A stretch of 64,000 nucleotides of DNA from CANMXU01 sp052030545 (lineage in GTDB: Bacteria; Pseudomonadota; Gammaproteobacteria; Enterobacterales; Alteromonadaceae), in NCBI RefSeq assembly GCF_052030545.1, contig NZ_JBPDIH010000005.1, forward strand, positions 363,884-427,883. The letters are read 5' to 3'. The translations under genes and the position numbers were made by a program. The notes below the pieces were generated by a model. It saw only the letters and a list, made by a program, of their open reading frames with translations, searched no databases and had not been told where the DNA came from. The number at the start of each line of letters is the position of its first letter. Position 1 is the first letter of the stretch. Shown piece by piece: positions 46,434 through 57,200 of this stretch.

Positions 46434-46665
46434 AGTAATTCACATATTGACTAAATAAAAATTCGCGCAAGAATAGCATAAACAGATAATAGTCTGTAGT
46501 GTTCTCTTAGTACTTATCGTGTTTATTTTCACTTTTTTTCAATAAGGCTGAGTCAGTGATAGTTATTACTCAATTACAATTAATTTTATTGGTTACGATT
46601 TAATTAACATTTAATTTGGGGTGAATATTGTTATGCTCTGATCAATTAATAAAATTTGATCATTA

Positions 46666-48018
46666 ATGGCTTTATTTATGACACAACCAACAACGCAATC
46701 GCCAATATCGACTGCACAACAACCGACTGAAAAACTCAGCAGTTTATTGCCTTTCTTTGTTTTTCTTGGGTTATTTTTAGGTACGGGTATTGTCTTAACA
46801 CTGCAAGGTGTTGAGTTTGCCTTTTATCAACTTCCGGCAAGTATCGCGATAATTCCTGCAATTTTTGTCGCTATTTGCATGGGTAAAGATAATATCAACG
46901 AACAAATATCCCAGTTCATCACAGGCGCTGGTCATCAAAATATTGTCACCATGTGTGTTATCTATTTACTTGCTGGCGCGTTTGCTACTGTGGCCAAAGC
47001 AACCGGTAGTGTTGATGCCAGTGTGCAACTAGGCTTATCAATTTTTCCAGATTATTTAATTTTACCCGGTTTATTTTTAGTCGCTGCTTTTTTAGCAACA
47101 GCAATGGGTACATCAATGGGCACAATCGCAGCGATTGCGCCTATTGCCTTAGGCTTTATTGAAACCGCGAACCTTGATGCTGGTATGGTTGCTGGCTGTA
47201 TTATTTCAGGCGCCATTTTTGGTGATAACTTATCGATTATTTCTGATACCACCATAGCGTCTACCCGTAGCCAAGGTGCACACATGAAAGATAAATTTAA
47301 AGTAAACTTTAAATTTGCCGTGCCTGCTGCACTGTTATGTTTGGTTATTTTTGCCTATGCTGGCGGCTCTGTTGTTCTACCTGAAACTAGTGATATTGAA
47401 GTATTAGGCTTACTACCATACTTGGTGATTTTAGCGCTAGCGCTGTCGGGTGTTAACGTATTTTTAGTGCTGGTTATTGGTATTGTACTTGCTGCAATGA
47501 TCGGCATGGCAACAAATAACTACCAACTTGGCGCTTGGGTAAGCGACATTAATAGTGGTTTTGCGAGCATGCAAGACATTTTCATTTTATCGTTATTTAT
47601 TGGTGGTTTAAGTGAATTAGTTCGTCGCCAAGGTGGCTTAGCTGCGTTAACCACTAAAATTAGAAATGGCGCGAAACGCTTAAGCGATAACAACGACAAA
47701 CGCGCTGCAGGTATTGGTATTGGCGCCCTTGCCTTTTGCTGTAACTTTTTCACTGCTAACAATACAGTATCGATTATTATTACTGGTGAAACCGCAAAAG
47801 AACTCGCCAATGATGCTGAGCTTTCGCCAGCACATTCAGCCAGTTTGTTAGATATTTTTGCCTGCATTAACCAAGGTCTTCTGCCTTATGGCGCACAAGC
47901 ATTATTACTTGGCGCTACGTTGAAAATATCACCACTTGATGTAGTAACTCATGCCTTCTACCCGATGATTTTATTGGTAGTTGCTAGCATTGCCTTTTGG
48001 AAAATCACCAAAAAATAA
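46666..48018 (+). CDS. NhaC-type Na+/H+ antiporter family protein
   Basis: 450 residues with about 11 membrane spans. An ATG four codons in (46678) is an alternative start; neither has a clear ribosome site. Conserved motifs include GTSMGTIAAIAPIALGF, GAIFGDNLSIISDTTIASTR and ALAFCCNFFTANNTVSIIITG, as in the NhaC-like antiporter family. In a marine bacterium it would export sodium in exchange for protons; related proteins exchange organic acids (malate/lactate), which cannot be excluded. Confidence 0.85.
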   Translation: MALFMTQPTTQSPISTAQQPTEKLSSLLPFFVFLGLFLGTGIVLTLQGVEFAFYQLPASIAIIPAIFVAICMGKDNINEQISQFITGAGHQNIVTMCVIYLLAGAFATVAKATGSVDASVQLGLSIFPDYLILPGLFLVAAFLATAMGTSMGTIAAIAPIALGFIETANLDAGMVAGCIISGAIFGDNLSIISDTTIASTRSQGAHMKDKFKVNFKFAVPAALLCLVIFAYAGGSVVLPETSDIEVLGLLPYLVILALALSGVNVFLVLVIGIVLAAMIGMATNNYQLGAWVSDINSGFASMQDIFILSLFIGGLSELVRRQGGLAALTTKIRNGAKRLSDNNDKRAAGIGIGALAFCCNFFTANNTVSIIITGETAKELANDAELSPAHSASLLDIFACINQGLLPYGAQALLLGATLKISPLDVVTHAFYPMILLVVASIAFWKITKK

Positions 48019-48056
48019 TATTTAGCTAATTCACCTATTTAAGAAGCATAAACAAA

Positions 48057-48086
48057 AACACCGCCCTAAAATGGCGGTGTTTTTTT
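48057..48086 (+). terminator. Terminator of the NhaC-like gene
   Basis: Perfect 9-bp stem AACACCGCC / GGCGGTGTT with a T-run. With the A-run on the other side it could also serve the converging M48 gene. Confidence 0.85.
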
Positions 48087-48122
48087 ATCTTGCTTATTTT
48101 TAATTTAAAAAATAATGCGTGC

Positions 48123-48959
48123 TTACTTTTGCTCAGCCTTGGCTTTAGGCTTTGGCGGCTCTGGAATATGTTTTGGTTTGATACAGTTTGGACGATTCGC
48201 GCCATTAAACATCGGCTCTGATACCTTCAGGTGTTGCGTTAACTGCGTAATTCGCGTTTCATTCGACGGGTGAGTTGACATAAATTCTGGCGGCGCATCT
48301 TTGCTTAATTTCGCCATATTTTGCCATAAATGAATGCTTGCCTCAGGCTTGAAACCTGAACGTGCCATCAGATCTTGACCAACAATATCAGCTTCACTTT
48401 CATGGCTACGGCCATATGGCATGATAATACCGTATTGCAAACCTAAACCAAGTCCTGCCATCCACTGACCTTTGTTATCAATATCGCTAGCACCTAAGGC
48501 AATTGCCGCGGCTGCCATGCCCACTTGAGAGACTTTGTTCGCGGATAAACGCTCGTTCGAGTGATGCTCAATTACATGCCCTACTTCGTGCCCCATAATC
48601 GCAGCTAATTGGTCTTGGTTTTCAGTCACATTTAAAATACCGGTATATACACCAATTTTTCCACCGGGTAAGGCAAAGGCATTAACTTGGGCTGAATCAA
48701 ATACCACCACTTCCCACTCGCCACTATGCGCAGATTTTGGCACATTTTTCGTAATAGCGTCAGCGACACACTGTACAAAGGCATTGGTTTCTTTGTGTGA
48801 ACTAATCGGCACTTCTTTTTTCATTTCTTCAAAAGAGGCAACACCCATTTTACTTAAGTCTGATTCTGACATCAGCATAATTTGATTTCGCCCAGTCGAC
48901 GATTTAGCACAGCCGAATAAGCCGACAACGATTAATCCTAATACAATATATTTCTTCAC
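48123..48959 (-). CDS. M48-family metalloprotease, lipoprotein (LoiP/YggG-like)
   Basis: 278 residues. Lipobox VGLFGC (Cys17) gives a lipid anchor. The zinc motif HEVGHVIEHH is followed by a third ligand Glu in SHESEADIVG, as in M48 peptidases. E. coli LoiP is a close relative in length and architecture. It probably takes part in outer-membrane protein quality control. The C-terminus is rich in Pro and Lys. Confidence 0.9.
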   Translation of the reverse strand: MKKYIVLGLIVVGLFGCAKSSTGRNQIMLMSESDLSKMGVASFEEMKKEVPISSHKETNAFVQCVADAITKNVPKSAHSGEWEVVVFDSAQVNAFALPGGKIGVYTGILNVTENQDQLAAIMGHEVGHVIEHHSNERLSANKVSQVGMAAAAIALGASDIDNKGQWMAGLGLGLQYGIIMPYGRSHESEADIVGQDLMARSGFKPEASIHLWQNMAKLSKDAPPEFMSTHPSNETRITQLTQHLKVSEPMFNGANRPNCIKPKHIPEPPKPKAKAEQK

Positions 48960-49065
48960 GTTATCTCCGTAGTTATAAGTAATGCAGTAGTATTTTTTCT
49001 ATTTACAAAGCGAGAAATAATTAACAAGCTTAGCCATAGTCTAAGTAAATATTAACGGCTTTTCT

Positions 49066-49330
49066 AGGGTCTGTTGATCTTTCGAGGTTAACTTTTGTTC
49101 AAAGTAAACGCTTTTTGTTCAAGGCGTGAACAACACAGCATGGTTGTTCCATGTAAGTTGTGAACAACGATGAAGAAATAGCGTTTAGTTGAACCCCAAG
49201 GGCAGCGTTTCTAGGCATTTATACTGCATTATTGCGCTTTCATGTGAAATAACCACATAGCAATCACAATGCTTTGTCTAAATACCTATAAACTGCTGCA
49301 AAAATAAACACGAAAGAGCAACAGCCCCTA
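49066..49330. repeat. MITE-like inverted-repeat element, copy A
   Basis: Terminal inverted repeats GGGTCTGTTGATCTTTCG (49067-49084) and CGAAAGAGCAACAGCCCC (49311-49328, its complement reads GGGGCTGTTGCTCTTTCG), each flanked by TA (49065-49066; 49329-49330). No coding capacity. Shares TIR and internal blocks with copy B at 59401: ATGTG-x-AATAACCACA, then TAAATACC and AAACTGCTGCAAAAA. Confidence 0.75.
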
Positions 49331-49478
49331 ATGCTTTTTACAAAGGTAAGATCAGATATGACGATGCAGATTAACAATTGTGTGAATTTTCGCGTAAACT
49401 AACAAGTAAGACCAAGTAATATGCTCGCTAATTTTGCGAGGCATAGTACGACAATCATTAAGCATAGAGTGTGGCCCC

Positions 49479-49838
49479 ATGAAGTCTCCCGTTACTCCAG
49501 ATTTATTTCAACAATTGGCGTTAACCTTTATCGCCTTTCGTTGGCATTTATTAGCATGGAGTGCCTTTGGCTTTATTTTATTTCCACTATTACAACTGCA
49601 AATTCAAAGCCAAACCCCAACTTGGCTGGTATGGGTTGCTTTATTTATTTTATTTGCCGCGCTGCAAGCGCTCGTTTTAGCGGCGTTTATATTTTTCTTC
49701 CAAAACTTACCTTCGTCAAAAGCAACAGATCGCTATTGGTTTAGAGTTTACCGTACAGTTGAGTGGTGTGAAACTGTGTTATTTGCTCTGCTATTACCGC
49801 TGCCTACGCTAATTTTTATTTATGCTTTGTTACTTTGA
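49479..49838 (+). CDS. Small membrane protein, unknown function
   Basis: 119 residues from the ATG at 49479; an upstream in-frame ATG at 49434 would add 15 residues without features. Three hydrophobic helices (LLAWSAFGFILFPLLQL; WLVWVALFILFAALQALVLAAFIFFF as two abutting parts; VLFALLLPLPTLIFIYALLL). Family not recognised. It stands alone just after the MITE-like copy A. Confidence 0.65.
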   Translation: MKSPVTPDLFQQLALTFIAFRWHLLAWSAFGFILFPLLQLQIQSQTPTWLVWVALFILFAALQALVLAAFIFFFQNLPSSKATDRYWFRVYRTVEWCETVLFALLLPLPTLIFIYALLL

Positions 49839-49996
49839 TTTTCTCCTTGCACCTTCTCTCTGTTGCCGCAAAACACTACAAAATAAACAAAAAACCACTA
49901 ACGCCAGCAGCTATTAGTGGTTTTACGTATCTAGCTAGCGAGTAGTTTAGCCTTGGTTTAACGTTTTATTTTACGCGTCTTTTAAAAATGAAGTCA

Positions 49997-50248
49997 TTAT
50001 TGATGTGCTTTGCAATCTTGATAAGCGCTTAAACCGTCTTTTAGCCAGTAGTAATCAATACAGGTTTCATTTTCTTTGATTAATGAGCGAGTACCAATTT
50101 CTGACGCATTTAACGCTTCGGTGATACTGACAATACCTGAATTGTCAGTATCAATTACGCTATACGGTAATGGCGAGCTCACTAACGTATACAAATACAA
50201 ACCTAAAAAAGCAATTAAGATAATAATGCTTATACGAAAGTGTTTCAT
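49997..50248 (-). CDS. Small membrane-anchored EF-hand-like protein
   Basis: 83 residues from the ATG at 50248, which has a strong GAGG site seven bases upstream. One N-terminal membrane helix (ISIIILIAFLGLYLYTLV), then an EF-hand-like calcium loop DTDNSGIVSITEA and two Cys in the periplasmic tail (ETCIDYYW, YQDC). Function unknown. Confidence 0.75.
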   Translation of the reverse strand: MKHFRISIIILIAFLGLYLYTLVSSPLPYSVIDTDNSGIVSITEALNASEIGTRSLIKENETCIDYYWLKDGLSAYQDCKAHQ

Positions 50249-50378
50249 AATTTGCCTCGGTATGAACATTTATAACGACAATCAGTGACGGCTAAAATAC
50301 GTAACTACGCACTAAAATCCAACCACCTTTATGTTGGTTTATGTAACCTTAACTGGTGAGTCATTGTTATCTATAACG

Positions 50379-50987
50379 TTATTTTACTATAGTTCGAAAG
50401 GTTAGGTTTATTCTAGGCTCAGTGACTTTTTTTGTCGGTGGTAAACGATGTAACCAGTGTGTTTGCGTAACGCCTTTCATCACTAATAAGCTACCGTGGT
50501 CAAGCGCTAATGACACCGTTTCTTTGCTTTGTTTATGTTTAAAAGCAAATTTACGTTTTGCTCCTAGCGTTAATGAAGCAATCGCGCCATTTTTTTTCAA
50601 GTCCATCTCACCATCGCTATGCCAAGCCATACCTTCTGCGCCACTATGATATAAATTTAATAAACAAGAATTGAAAGTTTCTGCTGTTTTTTCTTCAACC
50701 ATGGCTTTGAGTGGTTCTAATTCGTCAAGCCATGGCAACGCGTGTTTAGTGGTATTTGAATAGGTATATGAAAATGCTTGTTTGGCATACCAAGCAACTT
50801 TTCGAGCTGTGACAATTTTCTTTCCATAGATCACCGCTTCGTCATGTTGCCACTGCACTTTATTTAGCAGAAGTTGAAAATACTTATCTGCCATATCCGT
50901 TGGCAATAGCGTGCCGTAATAATCCACTTCACCGTCGTAAGGTAAAATGTTAATCGGCTCTGCTAAGCTATCGCCAAATAAGTCCAT
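50379..50987 (-). CDS. alkB: AlkB-type 2-oxoglutarate-dependent DNA/RNA demethylase
   Basis: 202 residues. The iron ligands are in MAWHSDGE (His and Asp) and the late THWLHRLP; the oxoglutarate salt-bridge Arg is in EPRINLTFRTI. IASLTLGAKRKFAFKH is the jelly-roll core. More like the short ALKBH2/3 branch than E. coli AlkB. Repairs N-alkylated bases in nucleic acid. Lies nine bases after the end of ligA on the same strand. Confidence 0.92.
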   Translation of the reverse strand: MDLFGDSLAEPINILPYDGEVDYYGTLLPTDMADKYFQLLLNKVQWQHDEAVIYGKKIVTARKVAWYAKQAFSYTYSNTTKHALPWLDELEPLKAMVEEKTAETFNSCLLNLYHSGAEGMAWHSDGEMDLKKNGAIASLTLGAKRKFAFKHKQSKETVSLALDHGSLLVMKGVTQTHWLHRLPPTKKVTEPRINLTFRTIVK

Positions 50988-50996
50988 GGGCTTATT

Positions 50997-53048
50997 TTAT
51001 ACCGTAATATTATGCTGTTGAAATAATGCAATTAACTGATCTTCGGTTAGCACTTCAACCCCTAAATCTTGCGCTTTAGTTAATTTAGAGCCGGCTTTTT
51101 CACCGGCGACTAAAAAGTGAGTTTTAGCTGAAACACTGCCTGATACTTTTGCGCCAAGCGTTTGCAATACCGCTTTGGCTTCGTTTCTGCCCATTTGAGA
51201 CAAGGTGCCGGTTAGAACAAACGTTTGGTTTAACAAAGGTTGCTGATCGGCACTTTTTTGCTCTATCGCCGGCCACGACATAATGCTTTCAAGTTCAGTA
51301 AGAACTTCTATGTTATGGGCTTGCTTGAAAAAGTTAACGATATTTTTCGCAACAATTGCACCGACATCTGGCACCTTTTGCAACGTTTCTTCATCAGCCG
51401 CTTTAATAGCATCAAAGGTTAAAAAGTAATTCGCTAAATTGGCGGCAGTTGTTTCGCCCACTTCGCGAATACCTAGCGCATAAATAAATTTAGGCAAGGT
51501 AGTTTCTTTTGCAACGTTAAGTGATTTAATTAAGTTTTGTGCAGATTTAGGCCCCATGCGTTCCATAGTGCTAACGTCTAGCTCGGTTAACTTAAATAAA
51601 TCGGCAGGTGTTTTAATGAGGTTTTCGTCGACGAGTTGTTCAACCAATTTATCGCCAAGGCCGTCAACGTCTAGCGCTTTGCGTGAAGAAAAATGTTTAA
51701 TCGCCTCTTTACGCTGCGCCCCGCAATATAAGCCGCCGGTACAACGCAGTACCGCTTCGCCTTCAGCTCTAGCAACAGCAGATTGACAAACTGGACACTC
51801 AGTTGGAAATTGTATGCTTTGTGCATTGTCTGGTCGCTTATCAAGCACCACACTGACAATTTGTGGAATAACATCACCTGCGCGGCGAATAATAACGGTA
51901 TCTTTAACTTTTATGCCAAGGCGGTCGATTTCGTCTTGGTTGTGAAGTGTCGCGTTACTAACAGTAACACCACCAACAAATACAGGTTGTAAACGTGCAA
52001 CTGGCGTAATTGCGCCAGTACGCCCAACTTGAAATTCAACATCATCGAGCACAGTAAGTTCTTCTTGTGCCGGAAACTTATAAGCAGTTGCCCAACGCGG
52101 CGCACGTGCGACAAAGCCCAGTTGCTTTTGTAAGGCAATATCGTCAACTTTAAACACGGTACCGTCAATTTCATAACTTAAGTTATCGCGTTCGTTAAGA
52201 ATCTGTTGATAAAAGCCGTCAACTTGCGCAGCATTTTCAAGTAATTTAACTTCAGGGCACATAGGTAAACCAAGCGCTTTAATTTGGCATAAACGCTGAT
52301 AATGTGAATTTTTAAGCCACGACTCGTCTAGTTCAGTAGAATTTAATTGGCCAACAAAACCAATACCGTAAGCGTAAAAAGCTAAGTTTCGTTTAGCGGT
52401 AATTTTTGAGTCTAATTGGCGTAAGCTGCCGGCTGCGGCATTTCTTGGATTGGCAAAAGATTTATCGCCTTTCTTTTTCGCTTGCTCATTCAAGCTGTCA
52501 AAACTTGCTTTGGGCATAAAGACTTCACCGCGCACTTCTAGCACCTCTGGAAAATCATCCCCCATTAGCTTTAATGGGATCGATTTTATCGTGCGCACAT
52601 TTTCAGTGATATTTTCGCCAACTGCGCCATCGCCACGAGTGGCCGCTTGTACAAATAGACCGTTTTCATAACGTAAGCTCACCGCTAAACCATCCAGTTT
52701 AGGTTCCGCACAATAAGCAATAGTTTGTGTAGTCGTTAAGCGGTCACTAATTCGCTTAGTAAACGCTTGCCACTCATCCTCTGAAAACACATTATCAAGC
52801 GACAGCATAGGTAATTGGTGGCTAACTTGGCTAAAGGATTTTAACGCTTCGCCGCCGACCTTCAAACTTGGTGAATCTAAACTTTTAAGTTGTGGGTACT
52901 GTGTTTCAAGCGCAAGTAATTCACGCATTAATCGATCATATTCCGCATCGGGCACAGTGGGCTGATCAAGCACATAATACTGGTGGTTGTATAAGTTAAT
53001 TTGCTGCTTAAGTTCAGCTACACGCTGCTCTGCTGGGATATTTGACAT
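50997..53048 (-). CDS. ligA: NAD+-dependent DNA ligase
   Basis: 683 residues. Seals nicks in replication and repair. Domain Ia (YYVLDQPTVPDAEYDRLM), adenylation Lys in AEPKLDGLAVSLRY, OB fold (VGRTGAITPVARLQPVFVGG), zinc finger with four Cys (CPVC, CTGGLYC), helix-hairpin-helix repeats and a C-terminal BRCT domain (about 595-675, FVLTGTLSQMGRNEAKAVLQ). It follows zipA, as in many gammaproteobacteria. Confidence 0.98.
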   Translation of the reverse strand: MSNIPAEQRVAELKQQINLYNHQYYVLDQPTVPDAEYDRLMRELLALETQYPQLKSLDSPSLKVGGEALKSFSQVSHQLPMLSLDNVFSEDEWQAFTKRISDRLTTTQTIAYCAEPKLDGLAVSLRYENGLFVQAATRGDGAVGENITENVRTIKSIPLKLMGDDFPEVLEVRGEVFMPKASFDSLNEQAKKKGDKSFANPRNAAAGSLRQLDSKITAKRNLAFYAYGIGFVGQLNSTELDESWLKNSHYQRLCQIKALGLPMCPEVKLLENAAQVDGFYQQILNERDNLSYEIDGTVFKVDDIALQKQLGFVARAPRWATAYKFPAQEELTVLDDVEFQVGRTGAITPVARLQPVFVGGVTVSNATLHNQDEIDRLGIKVKDTVIIRRAGDVIPQIVSVVLDKRPDNAQSIQFPTECPVCQSAVARAEGEAVLRCTGGLYCGAQRKEAIKHFSSRKALDVDGLGDKLVEQLVDENLIKTPADLFKLTELDVSTMERMGPKSAQNLIKSLNVAKETTLPKFIYALGIREVGETTAANLANYFLTFDAIKAADEETLQKVPDVGAIVAKNIVNFFKQAHNIEVLTELESIMSWPAIEQKSADQQPLLNQTFVLTGTLSQMGRNEAKAVLQTLGAKVSGSVSAKTHFLVAGEKAGSKLTKAQDLGVEVLTEDQLIALFQQHNITV

Positions 53049-53179
53049 AGAATTAGGCTAAATAAGTTAAGTAATAGTTGACTGTTTTCTGTAACGCTTG
53101 CAAGTTGTTTGCAACGGCTAACAGAGAAATGGTAATCGCTGTACTGCTTAAATTACTACAATACAGCGACAAAATGCGT

Positions 53180-54277
53180 TTATAACGCGGCTATACGATT
53201 TTTGCGATCAAATTCGCGTATTTTGCTCATATAATGTTGCTCGGTTTGCTTTGTTAATACACTGCGCTTATCGTCGAGCAATTGTCCATGAAATTCGTTC
53301 GCCAATTGTTTGGCCGCCGACAACATTTGTTGGAAGACTTCAAAAGGGTCACCTTCGTTTGGCAAGGTCATAAATAAAGTAACACCTTGAGTGGCAAATG
53401 TTTCCATAGCATCTAAATCAAATGTGCCAGGATTGAGCATATTGGCTAAGCTAAAAGTGACTTTGCCATTACCGGCATTGTCTTGATGACGATGGAAGAT
53501 ATTCATATCGCCATATTTCATGCCTAAGGTTAATAAGGTAGGTAAAAGCACAGCACCGGACATAATTTGATTTTCTGGCATTACCACAGAAATCACTAAC
53601 ACCTCGGGGTCAATATTAGCGGTCGGTTTAACATTTGCCGACTCGTCACCAAAATTTATTTCCATTTGATTGCGTTTAAGTTCAGCTTTCGCGGATTTGC
53701 GTACCGGCTTTTTTGCCGGCGATTTTTTCATATTCGGCTTTAATTGCGTCACTGGCTCTTGATACACTGACACTTCCGGCTCAGGCGGTAAATCAGGCAC
53801 TAATTCAAGTTCAGCCACAGGCGGTACTTCTTGTTCAGCAATTAATACTTCTTCTGTCGAACGCTGCTTACTTTCAGCTTCTTGGATCATAACCGCGTCA
53901 GCTTCATTGAGGTTTAAATCACCTAAGTTAGGCTCATTTTCTAATGAAATCGCTTTTTCATCGAGTAGATCTTTTGGAATAGGATCGGCACTAAATTTTG
54001 GCGCAGGTGCCGGTTGATGAGCAATTTCATCATCGTTTGGCGGATTATCTATTTCACCGTTTAATGCATTAGCGCCAACCACGCGGATAGGTCCAACGCC
54101 GTCTTGGTCAAAGCCTGACTGGTCAAAACCACGTTCTTGCGGCTGCACAGGCTCGTTTTTAGCTTTCAGTTTATATGGATTGCTATTTTTGCGGATCTTC
54201 CACAATCCATGAATACAAATAGCACCGATGATCACAGCGCAAATTATAATAAGTGTGTATCTTACGTTATCTTCCAT
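53180..54277 (-). CDS. zipA: Cell division protein ZipA
   Basis: 365 residues. N-terminal membrane anchor (LIIICAVIIGAICIHGLW), a charged then Pro/Glu-rich linker (about 40-220) and the C-terminal FtsZ-binding domain (about 228-360: VLVISVVMPENQIMSGAVLL, MNIFHRHQD, FSLANMLNPGTFDLDAMETF, GVTLFMTLPNEGD). ZipA tethers FtsZ to the membrane at the division site. smc-zipA-ligA is a conserved order. Confidence 0.96.
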   Translation of the reverse strand: MEDNVRYTLIIICAVIIGAICIHGLWKIRKNSNPYKLKAKNEPVQPQERGFDQSGFDQDGVGPIRVVGANALNGEIDNPPNDDEIAHQPAPAPKFSADPIPKDLLDEKAISLENEPNLGDLNLNEADAVMIQEAESKQRSTEEVLIAEQEVPPVAELELVPDLPPEPEVSVYQEPVTQLKPNMKKSPAKKPVRKSAKAELKRNQMEINFGDESANVKPTANIDPEVLVISVVMPENQIMSGAVLLPTLLTLGMKYGDMNIFHRHQDNAGNGKVTFSLANMLNPGTFDLDAMETFATQGVTLFMTLPNEGDPFEVFQQMLSAAKQLANEFHGQLLDDKRSVLTKQTEQHYMSKIREFDRKNRIAAL

Positions 54278-54289
54278 ACCTAGCCTATT

Positions 54290-57200
54290 TTAGGAATTAT
54301 CTGCCATAGCAACAGCTTCATCAATATCGACAGCAACCATACGTGAAACACCCGCTTCAAACATAGTTACGCCTGTTAATTGTGACGCCATTTCCATCGC
54401 AATTTTATTGTGACTAATATATATAAATTGCACGGTTTGAGACATTTCTCTAACCAAATTACAAAATCTTTCTACATTTGCATCATCTAATGGCGCATCC
54501 ACTTCGTCGAGCATGCAAAATGGTGCAGGATTAAGCCTGAAAATTGCAAATACTAATGATAATGCGGTCAGCGCTTTTTCACCACCCGATAATAGATGAA
54601 TTGTGCTATTTTTTTTCCCGGGCGGTCTTGCCATGATGGTAACGCCCGTTTCAAGCAAGTCATCCCCGGTTAAATCAAGGTATGCGCTGCCGCCGCCAAA
54701 CACTTTTGGAAACAATTTTTTTAAGTCTTGATTCACTTGATCGAAGGTTGCTTTAAATTTTTGTCGACTTTCTTTATCAATTTTATGGATTGCAGCTTCT
54801 AAAGTGGTAATCGCGTCTATTAAATCATCATGTTGCTGCGCTAAATAGTTTTTTCGCGCTAATTGTTGTTCATATTCGGCAATTGCCGCCAAATTAATCG
54901 CCCCGAGTTTACTGATATCTTTTGCAATTTTTACGATATGCGCTTGCCATACGCCCTCTTTAGCATCAGCAGACAGGTTTTTAATCACCTCTTTATAATC
55001 AAGCTGTAGTTCTTCAAGCTGCTCTAATAACGCCTGTGCGCGGACACGAAAACTCTCAGCATCTAAGTGGTGTTTAGTTAACTGTTCTTTTAATTGCGTA
55101 ATTTGGCCATTCGTGCGCACTTTTTCTTGCTCTAAGTCACTAACTTCTTGATGCGCCTGCGCTTGGTTATTTTGTATTAATGCAAGTTTTTCTTCTACCG
55201 CAAGCATTTGCGCAAGCCAGGTTTGCAATTGCGATTCGTTTTCAGACAAAGGATCGCTATTTTGACTTAAGCTACTTTCGCGTTGTTGTTGCTGCTGCTG
55301 GCTTAAGCGAACTTGTTCTTGTAAGTGCTTTTCGCTTTGCGCTATATGCGTAAGTTGATTATTAACACGTTCAATTTGCACCGCGACTTGCTGCATTTGC
55401 TGGTTTAATTGATTCACCGATTGCTGATCGTGTTTAATCGCTTGTTGTAATTGTTGTTGCTCTAATTCAGCTTGTTGATTATTTGATTCATCTACTTGCG
55501 GTAATTGTGCCAGCTGCTCTTTAAACATGGTCAGCTTTTTCTGCTGCTCTGGCAATTGTTGCTCAATGAGCTGTTTCTCTGTGGTTAGCGAGTCTAGTTG
55601 CAGACTTAAATGTTGTTGCTCTTGCTTAAATAGCGCGCGCTCTTGCTGCCACTGATTTAATTTTTTTTCAAGCAACGCAATGTCAGCTTGGCTATTTTCA
55701 ATATTCGACAATACCGACTTACGTGTCTCTGTTAACTGGCTTATTTTTGTCTGAAAAGCCCTAATATTTTGTTTGCTTTTGATTAACTCACTTTCAAGAT
55801 CTCTAATATGATTGACTCGGGTAAGCTGTTCATTAGCGTCGTTTATCTGCCCTTTCTTGAGAAAGTGATGACCCAGCCAAGTACCATCTTGGCATATAAC
55901 AGACTGTTCATCGTTCAAACTTGAAAGCAGTTTTTTTGCTTGTTCAAAATCTGTCGCTACAAAAATATTGCTTAACCACGCCTGAAAACTCCCATTGCCT
56001 GAAACCTTACTTGCCAATGTCGATTCATTCATCGACTCTAATGCCATAGAAGCACTTTGTTGCTTGCTTTGGCTGTATTGGCTTATTAATAATACCGGTT
56101 CTATATCAAGCTTCGTTGGAAATTGTTCAACTGCTTGCGCTTGCAGCCAATCTGATAACACTAGCTCAACCGCCGTTTGCCAACCTGAGGCGACATTTAA
56201 CTGGTCAAAAAGCAATTGTTCGCTTGTCTGTCCATTTTCTGCAAGCCATCGCTGTTGCGATATTTGCCAATCGCTACGTTTATTTTGTTGGTTAACTAAA
56301 CTGTCTAAGTTGGCTTGTTGTGCTTGTTCTAGCCCTTGAAGTTCAGCTAATTGCTGTTTATTTTCATTTAATTGCTCACTGATTTCATCAGCAGAATGAA
56401 GCTGCTGTGCTAACACACTTTTGTCTTCATCAAGTTTATTAGCGAACTCGTGAATTTTCTCGTTTGAGGTTGCGCTTTTATCTTGCTCTGCTATTTTTTC
56501 CATTAACGAAGCAATCGTTTTTTCCAATGAAGTTTGTTTTTGCTCGAGCTGCTCAACCGTTGCAGATTGTGCACTAACTTGACCACTTAATGTTATACGC
56601 TGGTGATTAAGCTTTTGCATCTGCGTATAGTATTGTTCGCGTGATTGCTGCCAGACATACAGCTTTTGATTATTTTCATCGAGCGATTGCTGAGCATTGG
56701 TTAAATTTTGCTGACAACTTGTTAATTCAGGCGTTAATACTTCGAGCGATGCTTTTTTATCTAGGGTTTGTTGTTGAAATTCAGCTAGCCTTTTTTGATC
56801 TTCAATTAAATACTGTTTTGCTGCGTCATACTCTTTTTGCAACTGACCTTGTTGTAATTGAATATGCTTTAGGTTTTGCTCTGCGCGCGCAATGTTGTTG
56901 GTTAACGATAGTTTTTCGCTTTGCAATTCGCCCATATCTTCAGTGCCAACAGCAAGTTTTTGCTTGGCAATAAATAATGCATTTTCATTTTGTCCTTGGC
57001 AAACAACTAATTGTTCAACATCAGCTTGTATTTTGGTGATTTTATCTAATGATGTTTGCTTTTTTAGATCAAACTGCTGCCAACGCAACACATTAAGTTC
57101 AGCTTTATACGTGCGTTCTTGTGACTTTAGCGTGCGGTATCTTTTCGCGGCTTCAGCTTGTTGGTGCAAGGTATCAATACGTAGGGTTAACTCTGCTTGA